Shown in pieces: positions 6,643-10,931 of a stretch of DNA of 10,931 nt. The number at the start of each line of letters is the position of its first letter. Within the stretch, counting starts at the first letter, position 1. The position numbers and the translations under genes are program-made. The stretch is taken from NCBI GenBank assembly GCA_016931555.1, contig JAFGEM010000094.1:1-10931 (forward strand). Reading direction: 5' to 3'. This DNA is from Candidatus Iainarchaeum sp. (lineage in GTDB: Archaea; Iainarchaeota; Iainarchaeia; Iainarchaeales; GCA-2688035). The notes under the pieces were generated by a model. The model was not told the DNA's origin. It did not search any database and worked only from the letters and a program-made list of their open reading frames with translations.

Positions 6643-7587
6643 ATGATTCCAATGCCAAAAAAACCAGGAAAGTATGCTACTCTCAGGGAGCGGAGAATGA
6701 GGGCAAGAGTTCTTGACAGCCTCAGGCGTGTGCGTGCTGAACAGGCAAAGGGGAAAAGCAGGCAAAAGGCAGTAATAAATTCAATGATTGTAACGCAGAG
6801 GCAGAGATTCGGGGTTAAGGGAAAGCCGTTTCTAAAAGAGCCGGAAGCCCATGTTTTCAAGAAACTTGACAGAAAGGTTCTTCCGGGAAAAGGCACTGCT
6901 GCAAAAAGAAAAGCCATAAAAGCAACTCGGAAAGTATTTGACAGGCGCAAATATTATAAAAAATATGATTTTATCGGGCGTTTTTTCGGGCCAAAACCAA
7001 GACTGGGGATTTTAATGGTCAAGCCAGAGCTTTACGCTAACTGGCGCGAGGTAGAGGCTTTTCTTAAAAGCATTGGGTGCAGAATTGTTTTCACAAAAAA
7101 TTTTGTGTTTGCAAAGGACGACATTCAAAGGCTTTACCCCCATGCCTTGGCAGACAGGGAAAGATATTCCAATTTTTCAATTCCCGCATCAAATCTAATG
7201 AGCGGGCCCAGCAAAGTAATAGTATTCGAGCACCTTTCAGCAGCAGAGTATGCAAAAAAAGCCCCCGAAAAAAAAGTGCGGGCAAAACATCCCCAAAATG
7301 TTTTCAATGAATTGTTTAAGGATGTAATGCGGGGCTCGATTTCAAGAAAGAATCTAGAGGCGCTTGGTTTTCCTGCTGCCGAGGGCGAAAAAATAAGGGG
7401 CATTGCAAAAAGGCTTGACCTATACGGCTTTTTTGAGAGGGCAATTCCCGAGGGTTTGGATCCAATGCTTTTAGCGAACGGAATTCACGTTCCTGATGCA
7501 GTTGAAGTTGTGAGAGATGCAAGAACTCTGCTAAGCCTAACAGAGCTTGAACGCATTAGCAAAAAACTTTCCAGCGCTTCCAAATAA
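6643..7587 (+). CDS. Protein with basic N-terminus and degenerate nucleoside-diphosphate-kinase-like domain
   Basis: The 314-residue protein has three parts. Residues 1-115 are very rich in Lys and Arg (RERRMRARVLDSLRRVRAEQ and similar) and look nucleic-acid binding. Residues about 119-265 resemble an NDK fold: LGILMVKPEL (K127-P128 like the NDK KPD), YPHA (165-168), SGPSKVIVFE (187-196, like SGPv.amv.e), MRGSI (229-233, like tiRGdf) and a closing DLYGFFER. Residues 266-314 are a short helical tail. The catalytic histidine box of NDK (HGSDS) is not visible, so ordinary phosphotransfer is doubtful. ATG 6643 fits the TATA spacing; ATG 6652 is an alternative. The fold assignment rests on motif order only. 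Function is unknown; nucleotide-dependent RNA binding is a speculation. Confidence 0.75.
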   Translation: MIPMPKKPGKYATLRERRMRARVLDSLRRVRAEQAKGKSRQKAVINSMIVTQRQRFGVKGKPFLKEPEAHVFKKLDRKVLPGKGTAAKRKAIKATRKVFDRRKYYKKYDFIGRFFGPKPRLGILMVKPELYANWREVEAFLKSIGCRIVFTKNFVFAKDDIQRLYPHALADRERYSNFSIPASNLMSGPSKVIVFEHLSAAEYAKKAPEKKVRAKHPQNVFNELFKDVMRGSISRKNLEALGFPAAEGEKIRGIAKRLDLYGFFERAIPEGLDPMLLANGIHVPDAVEVVRDARTLLSLTELERISKKLSSASK

Positions 7588-7617
7588 TGCGACAATCTTT
7601 TTCGCCTTATAAAATGA

Positions 7618-7641
7618 TAGCGGACCCGGTGGGATTCAAAC
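7618..7641. repeat. Partial direct copy of the tRNA 3' end (copy B)
   Basis: Twenty-one of 24 bases match 7715-7738, which is the T-arm/acceptor end of the tRNA gene plus flank; the offset is 97 bases. The shared core on the plus strand is CCGGTGGGATT preceded by TAGCGGA. On the minus strand the copy is followed upstream by a hairpin instead of a T-stem, so this is not a working tRNA. It may be a decayed tRNA duplicate or an integration scar. Confidence 0.7.
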
Positions 7642-7665
7642 AAGCCTTTGCTTTTGCAAAGCCTT
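7642..7665. repeat. Imperfect hairpin inside the tRNA-like copy
   Basis: AAGCCTTTGC, a TTTT loop and GCAAAGCCTT form six inner base pairs, one mismatch and three outer pairs. Acceptor-like GACCCG (7623-7628) and CGGGTC (7680-7685) enclose it, giving a folded unit of about 64 bases. No gene function is evident. Confidence 0.5.
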
Positions 7666-7687
7666 GGGAAACCATCAATCGGGTCTT

Positions 7688-7714
7688 GCACTATCTCGCT
7701 CTGCTCGATAGTGC
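7688..7714. repeat. Perfect 8-bp inverted repeat just downstream of the tRNA
   Basis: GCACTATC (7688-7695) and GATAGTGC (7707-7714) flank an 11-base loop. It begins three bases beyond the 3' end of the minus-strand tRNA. No T-tract follows on the minus strand, so it is not a classical terminator; it may be a processing structure. Confidence 0.6.
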
Positions 7715-7717
7715 TAG

Positions 7718-7816
7718 CGGATCCGGTGGGATTTGAACCCACGATCCCCGGCTTAGGAGTTACACCCCAAACTTAAGGTTTGGTCCGGTGCCCTATCCAG
7801 GCTAGGCTACGGATCC
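7718..7816 (-). tRNA. tRNA-Arg(CCU)-like, with a probable 24-base intron
   Basis: A cloverleaf reads on the minus strand from 7816: acceptor GGATCCG pairs with CGGATCC, and the D-arm is GCCT/GGGC (one U-G pair) around AGCCTGGATA. The T-arm is GTGGG-TTCAAAT-CCCAC, with G73 and no encoded CCA. At 99 bases it is about 24 too long. The anticodon stem CCGG (7785-7788) pairs with CCGG (7748-7751), and the loop CTCCTAA (7753-7759) gives anticodon CCU (7755-7757), read as arginine; A20 in the D-loop agrees with Arg identity. The extra bases, about 7760-7783, contain a hairpin CCAAAC/GTTTGG and would be an intron placed before the anticodon rather than at the usual 37/38. Position 31-39 is an A-G mismatch after splicing. 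The tRNA call is secure; identity and the exact splice sites are less so. Confidence 0.85.
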
Positions 7817-7838
7817 ATCAATAAACATTGGTTGTGTG

Positions 7839-7850
7839 TTTTTATTAAAA
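7839..7850 (-). promoter_or_regulatory. Probable TATA box for the tRNA gene
   Basis: On the minus strand this reads TTTTAATAAAAA, centred about 28 bases before the tRNA 5' end at 7816. That is the usual distance for archaeal tRNA promoters. Confidence 0.45.
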
Positions 7851-7867
7851 AGATTGTTATTGCACTG

Positions 7868-8566
7868 TTACCCTGTGTTTTTTGTTTCAAGCATCTCTTT
7901 TGACTTGCGTATAAACTCGCGCATTGTGTGATAGGTTTCCTCTGCATCACTTTCCTGAACCAAAAAATGCAGGTCAGAATGTGCTGTTATCAAATCAATT
8001 GTAATTCCTTTTTTTGAAAGCACTGCAGCAATCTCTGCAATAACGCCGTATGTTAGCCTTGACTCTGGAGGAGTATGAACTGTAACAAGTGCCTTGTCTT
8101 TTATTTCCTCAATAACGCGGTTTCCGGCTTCCTCAACAAGGCTTTCTATTCTGTTGTTTTTCATTAGAGTCATTATTCTTTGGGCTCCCTGCACTACAAT
8201 GCGAAGCTCGCCAATCTGCCAGTCAGCCTCTTTCAAAAGGCTCTCTATTTTTGCTGTTGTTTCAGGAGTCCTTTCAAGTATTACATACGCCATGTTTTCC
8301 TGAAGTGTTAACTGTGAGTTAGCAAAAATATGCAGATAATCTTTTTTTATTGCCCTGCCCTCTATTTCATCGGAGTATCTTTTGATTGCAACAATTAGCG
8401 AGTCGCCGTTAAGTTTTTTCCCGAGTTTAGCCTCTAATTCGGGAGTCATTTTTCTTGCAAGGGCAGAGAAATTGATAAGGCCTTCGGCAAGCCCGTTTCT
8501 AATGTATGGGTTTGCTTCGAGCATTTCGCGCACTGCTTTTGCAGTGGACATTTTTGGCCTGTCCAT
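7868..8566 (-). CDS. Archaeal ACT-domain protein, predicted regulator (COG2150-like)
   Basis: The 232-residue protein has an N-terminal segment (about 8-65) with NPYIRNGLAEGLINFSALAR, a helical, possibly winged-helix-like region seen in archaeal predicted regulators of amino-acid metabolism. The C-terminal part (about 170-220) has an ACT-type pattern, TYGVIAEIAAVLSKKGITID then LITAHSDLHFLVQESDAEET; this is the small-molecule-binding fold of amino-acid-responsive enzymes and regulators. A preceding stretch (about 90-135) may be a second divergent ACT-like unit. No kinase domain is present, so it is not an aspartate kinase. ATG 8566 has a TATA-like element 28 bases upstream; ATG 8551 (residue 6) is an alternative. 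The ligand, and whether it binds DNA, cannot be told from sequence. Confidence 0.78.
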   Translation of the reverse strand: MDRPKMSTAKAVREMLEANPYIRNGLAEGLINFSALARKMTPELEAKLGKKLNGDSLIVAIKRYSDEIEGRAIKKDYLHIFANSQLTLQENMAYVILERTPETTAKIESLLKEADWQIGELRIVVQGAQRIMTLMKNNRIESLVEEAGNRVIEEIKDKALVTVHTPPESRLTYGVIAEIAAVLSKKGITIDLITAHSDLHFLVQESDAEETYHTMREFIRKSKEMLETKNTG

Positions 8567-8589
8567 ATATTAGTAATTCACAAAAAACC

Positions 8590-8599
8590 AATAAAAAAC
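8590..8599 (-). promoter_or_regulatory. Possible TATA box for the ACT-domain gene
   Basis: On the minus strand this reads GTTTTTTATT, centred about 28 bases before ATG 8566, with no Shine-Dalgarno between. The surroundings are generally AT-rich, so confidence is modest. Confidence 0.35.
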
Positions 8600-8770
8600 T
8601 ATCATTATTCAAAAAAAATGATAAAAATCAGACTTTTTTTACTTGTTTTTTTTGTTTTTCTAACATTTTGCGTGATTTTGTGCTTTTTTGCATGGTTTTT
8701 AGCTTTATTTTTCGCGCATGATTGTTTTTCCAACAAAAATTGTATTGCAAAGTAATGTATCAGTAATCAA
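8600..8770. other. AT-rich, strand-asymmetric intergenic stretch
   Basis: This is gene-free DNA between the ACT-domain gene and the possible 36-codon ORF. It holds repeated T-runs on the plus strand (about 8633-8728), such as ACTTTTTTTACTTG and GTTTTTTTTG. These could serve as termination signals for plus-strand transcription or simply be a spacer. No recognisable coding sequence or repeat unit is seen. Confidence 0.5.
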
Positions 8771-8780
8771 TTTTATTAAT
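8771..8780 (+). promoter_or_regulatory. Possible TATA box for the 36-codon ORF
   Basis: TTTTATTAAT lies about 33 bases before ATG 8809, which would give a leader of about 7 bases. It is plausible but lies in AT-rich DNA. Confidence 0.3.
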
Positions 8781-8808
8781 CTGCAAAGCACTATGCTTAT
8801 TGCTCACC

Positions 8809-8919
8809 ATGAAAAGAAAAAATAAAGCTAGACTAGGGTTGGGAGGCTCAGAAGGCTTGTACAGGATCATTGTAGAGGATGGCCTGCCGCAGGCCAGGCT
8901 GGGCAGAAAGAAAATATAG
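8809..8919 (+). CDS. Possible small basic protein of 36 residues, unknown
   Basis: I do not recognise this sequence. The frame reads MKRKNKARLGLGGSEGLY, then RIIVEDGLPQARLGRKKI, and stops at TAG. It is basic at both ends, has no cysteine, and contains ARLG twice. GC content is visibly higher than in the flanks, with codons such as CTG, GGG and AGG that the neighbours use less. TAGGGTTGGG occurs near its start (8834-8843) and over its stop (8917-8926), and GGCCTG-CCG-CAGGCC (8880-8894) is a perfect palindrome. A structured non-coding RNA is therefore an equal alternative. A TATA-like element lies upstream; no Shine-Dalgarno is seen. Confidence 0.35.
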   Translation: MKRKNKARLGLGGSEGLYRIIVEDGLPQARLGRKKI

Positions 8920-8951
8920 GGTTGGGTAAACTAATTTGTTTGGCTTGTAGG

Positions 8952-8957
8952 AAAAAA
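8952..8957 (-). terminator. Possible T-tract terminator after the dolichol kinase-like gene
   Basis: Six T residues on the minus strand begin one base after the stop codon of the minus-strand gene. Archaeal termination often needs only such U-tracts. Confidence 0.3.
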
Positions 8958-8958
8958 G

Positions 8959-9516
8959 TCATCCAAATAATTTGAGGAAAAGTGCAGCTGCAATTGGAAT
9001 AGTAAAATTGTCATTCACAGGCAATAATTCTGCCAGCATTCCAATTACTGCTGCAGATAATGCAACATGTACGGGGAATATTGCAATTAAAAAAGGCAGT
9101 GAGGCAACAATGCCTGCAATAGTTCCCTCAATGCTTCTTTTTCCAATTAGCCTGTGTTTTCCGAATTTCAATCCAATTATTGTTGCAATGCTGTCCCCAT
9201 AAACAAGAACAGACAGTGCGCCGACTACAATAAACAGCTCCTGAAAAACGAGAATCACGATTATTGCTGCCAAAAAAAATAGTATTGCGCCTTTTCCCGG
9301 CCACTCTTTTTCATGCTCCCTTTCCACTTCCCTTACTATTGAGTAAATCAAAGGGATGTGCACTCCCTTGACAAGGAGCAAAGAAATTATTATTCCAAGA
9401 AGAAAACAGGCGAGAATTATTTCAAATGCAGTTGAAACCCCAAGCAACAAAATAAGAATAAGGAAAATACTGCCAAAAATCAAGTGAATAGATTGCCTGC
9501 GAATTTCAGCCTTCAT
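8959..9516 (-). CDS. Dolichol kinase / CTP-dependent lipid kinase family membrane protein (SEC59-like)
   Basis: This polytopic enzyme probably phosphorylates a polyprenol or another membrane lipid using CTP. Features of the SEC59/DGK1/phosphatidate-cytidylyltransferase-like family (COG0170) are IRRQSIHLIFG at the N-terminus, EREHEKEWPGKGAILFF in the middle, VYGDSIATIIGLKFGKH and KRSIEGTIAG as the putative nucleotide/metal region, and ELLPVNDNFTIPI near the C-terminus. About five or six hydrophobic spans cover most of the 185 residues. I chose ATG 9516, from which the family N-terminus (MKAEIRRQSIH) begins; GTG 9528 in the same frame would add four residues (MVFC) of no known use. It follows flpA by 47 bases, so they may share a transcript, but a T-run lies between them. 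Exact substrate is not determinable. Confidence 0.85.
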   Translation of the reverse strand: MKAEIRRQSIHLIFGSIFLILILLLGVSTAFEIILACFLLGIIISLLLVKGVHIPLIYSIVREVEREHEKEWPGKGAILFFLAAIIVILVFQELFIVVGALSVLVYGDSIATIIGLKFGKHRLIGKRSIEGTIAGIVASLPFLIAIFPVHVALSAAVIGMLAELLPVNDNFTIPIAAALFLKLFG

Positions 9517-9556
9517 ACAAAAAACCACTTTCCAGAAAACCCATTATTTTCAATTC

Positions 9557-9563
9557 AAAAAAA
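9557..9563 (-). terminator. Possible T-tract terminator after flpA
   Basis: Seven T residues on the minus strand follow the flpA stop (TGA 9566-9564) directly. They could end the nop5-flpA transcript or only weakly attenuate it. Confidence 0.35.
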
Positions 9564-10235
9564 TCAATTTTTTTTGCACAAAACAACTGCATGGTGCTTT
9601 TCAAACGGTTTTAACAGAACAGTCTGAACAACCTCAAATTCTTTTTCAAGCTCTCTTGTCTGCTCCCTGAAAATTTCTTTTGGATTCTTGCTCTGGCTAA
9701 TGCTCCTTGCCTTTATTGCAATCAAGCCAAATTTTCCTTTTTCCAAAAAAAGTTTTGCGTTTTTGTTGAAAATCTCAGCCTGGTTTTTCTGTGAAACATC
9801 CTGAAACAGCAAGTCAATCTCATGCCCCCCAAGATACTCCCTGTATTCCGCGGGATTGTTTGCATCTCCCACTATTGGAACAATGTTTCCGCGCTGCTCG
9901 CACAATCCAATGAATTTGCGCATTACCCTCTCTGAAACATCAACGCCAAAAACAATTCCCCTTTCTCCTACAATGTCACTTACATGGCTTACAGTTGTCC
10001 CTTCACTGCTCCCAAGGTAAAGCACGCAACTCCGCTCTTTTATCGGAACTTGTTTCAATCCATTGGCTATTGCAGCAGCAAGCTTGCTTCTGAACGGAAC
10101 CCATTCCCTATACTCTGTACCCTCAAATTCAACGAGCTTTTCACTGTAAACACGCGCACTGGGAACAAGGTTTTTAGTAAAAATTTTTTTGCCCTGACTC
10201 CAAATTCCGGGAAAAATTTGATGCAAAAAAATCAC
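9564..10235 (-). CDS. flpA: Fibrillarin-like rRNA/tRNA 2'-O-methyltransferase
   Basis: This is the catalytic subunit of the archaeal C/D box sRNP, which 2'-O-methylates ribose in rRNA and tRNA using SAM. The 223-residue protein has an N-terminal domain with TKNLVPSARVYSEKLV and EYREWVPFRSKLAAAI, then a Rossmann methyltransferase with the SAM loop YLGSSEGTTVSHVSD. Next come FGVDVSERVMRKF, the catalytic DVSQKNQAEIF and a late IAIKARSIS (the fibrillarin K-D-K-H-type catalytic set; its last His is probably in FEKHHAVVL). The start is GTG at 10235, which overlaps the nop5 stop in GTGA, indicating translational coupling. The nop5-flpA pair is the classical archaeal arrangement. Confidence 0.95.
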   Translation of the reverse strand: MIFLHQIFPGIWSQGKKIFTKNLVPSARVYSEKLVEFEGTEYREWVPFRSKLAAAIANGLKQVPIKERSCVLYLGSSEGTTVSHVSDIVGERGIVFGVDVSERVMRKFIGLCEQRGNIVPIVGDANNPAEYREYLGGHEIDLLFQDVSQKNQAEIFNKNAKLFLEKGKFGLIAIKARSISQSKNPKEIFREQTRELEKEFEVVQTVLLKPFEKHHAVVLCKKN

Positions 10236-10931
10236 TTGGATTCTTTCAAAGCCTTTGCACGCGCTTCAAGCTGCTGCAACAGGTTTTTGCTTATGTCTCC
10301 CTTGCCAAAATAATCTGCCTTTGCAGCAATGCATAGTTTTCCTGAAATAGTGCGCGCCATTTTTCCCTTCAAAGGCCCTGGAAGCGTTTTCACTAAGGCG
10401 TGCGTGTAAAGAAAGCCATATTTTGGGCTCCGCGCTTTCCTGTTTTTCAAATGCCGAAACAATGCTTTTTTTGCCCCAAGTAATTGTATTGTGCTGCTTG
10501 GCATTAAAGCAAGATTTTTCAAATTCCCTGCCTCTGCAAGAAGCTTTGCCCCGAGAACTGCGCCTGCAACTGCAGAAAAATTCTTTGCAAGAGAATTCAT
10601 TTCCTTTTCAATAAAAGCCTCAAGCGCTTTTCTCTCTTCAATAAGATTTAACGCGTTCAATGCCAAAAGCTTTATCTCTGCCAAAGCAAGAGCATCAATA
10701 TCCGAGCCCATGCTTTCTTTAGCCTTTTTCTCCACAATTTCCAATTGAGTTGAATCCTCAATAAATTCTTTTAATTTCTTTTTTTCAAAATTCTTTCTCT
10801 CTCCCAAAAAATACACGAGCTTCAAATATAACGCGTTGTCCCGCACGATTTTTTCAAGCTCTGGAAAATGCATTCCATGCCATTCTTTTGCGTGTTCCGC
10901 AAGCAAATTGTTTACATTGTCCAAATCGCTC
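10232..10931 (-). CDS. Nop5/Nop56-58-type C/D box sRNP core protein, 5' part outside window
   Basis: This is the scaffold protein that joins fibrillarin, L7Ae and guide RNA in C/D box sRNPs. The frame remains open to the right edge (10931). The first possible start, TTG 10924, lies inside the conserved coiled-coil region, so about 100 or more N-terminal residues (the fibrillarin-binding domain) are outside. Visible are HGMHFPELEKIVRDN, SMGSDIDALALAEI, then the Nop domain: NFSAVAGAVLGAKLLAEAG, NLALMPSSTIQLLGAKKALF and SPKYGFLYTHALVKTLP. After it come KGKMARTISGKLCIAAKADYF and a short charged tail. The lysine-rich KKE/D tail of many archaeal Nop5 proteins is short here. It overlaps flpA by four bases. 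Known family behaviour: dimerises through the coiled coil. Confidence 0.94.
   Translation of the reverse strand, partial: SDLDNVNNLLAEHAKEWHGMHFPELEKIVRDNALYLKLVYFLGERKNFEKKKLKEFIEDSTQLEIVEKKAKESMGSDIDALALAEIKLLALNALNLIEERKALEAFIEKEMNSLAKNFSAVAGAVLGAKLLAEAGNLKNLALMPSSTIQLLGAKKALFRHLKNRKARSPKYGFLYTHALVKTLPGPLKGKMARTISGKLCIAAKADYFGKGDISKNLLQQLEARAKALKESK

Noticed and set aside
8628..8693. Minus-strand 21-codon lysine-rich peptide upstream of the ACT-domain gene
   Set aside because: Such lysine-rich frames arise readily from A-rich DNA. There is no ribosome binding site or recognisable similarity.
1..10931. CRISPR array, toxin-antitoxin pair, transposase or phage genes
   Set aside because: I looked for spaced repeats, small paired ORFs and transposase or integrase motifs on both strands and found none.

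Overview
The window looks archaeal. It carries archaeal information-processing genes (fibrillarin/FlpA with a Nop5/Nop56-type protein, NMD3, an aCPSF2-like beta-CASP nuclease, an archaeal HTH regulator of the COG1709 type), a probably intron-containing tRNA, GGTG-type ribosome binding sites and TATA boxes about 26 bases ahead of first genes. The AT-rich, compact layout and the strictly anaerobic class III ribonucleotide reductase suggest an anaerobe. A DPANN-type lineage such as Diapherotrites or Micrarchaeota is my guess; the window alone does not prove it.

Layout. Bases 2-5637 read on the plus strand. First comes nrdD (5' end outside the window; its glycyl-radical C-terminus lies in another frame), then a NrdG-type radical SAM activase, a small DUF1858-type CxxC protein, an 8Fe-type ferredoxin, a beta-CASP nuclease, a polytopic membrane protein and NMD3. 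On the minus strand (5634-6592) lie a COG1709 regulator and a 5'-truncated remnant of an inositol-monophosphatase-family gene. A plus-strand gene (6643-7587) encodes a protein with a basic N-terminus and a degenerate nucleoside-diphosphate-kinase-like domain. The minus strand then holds a tRNA-Arg-like gene with a tRNA-derived repeat beside it, and an ACT-domain protein. An AT-rich intergenic stretch with a possible tiny plus-strand gene follows. Last, on the minus strand, come a dolichol-kinase/CTP-transferase-family membrane enzyme, flpA and a Nop5 gene that runs off the right edge.

How the genes work together. NrdD and NrdG make deoxyribonucleotides without oxygen; the adjacent DUF1858 protein and ferredoxin are plausible redox partners, but that is inference. 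FlpA and Nop5 are the methyltransferase and scaffold of the C/D box sRNP that 2'-O-methylates rRNA. NMD3 and the beta-CASP enzyme belong to ribosome and RNA metabolism.

Most of the window is ordinary housekeeping DNA. The unusual points are the nrdD frame break, where a perfect Shine-Dalgarno and ATG precede the detached glycyl-radical domain; the IMPase remnant; the NDK-like protein without an obvious catalytic histidine; the tRNA with a displaced intron and a partial copy of its 3' end; and an unexplained 36-codon ORF. I see no defence system, CRISPR array or complete mobile element.
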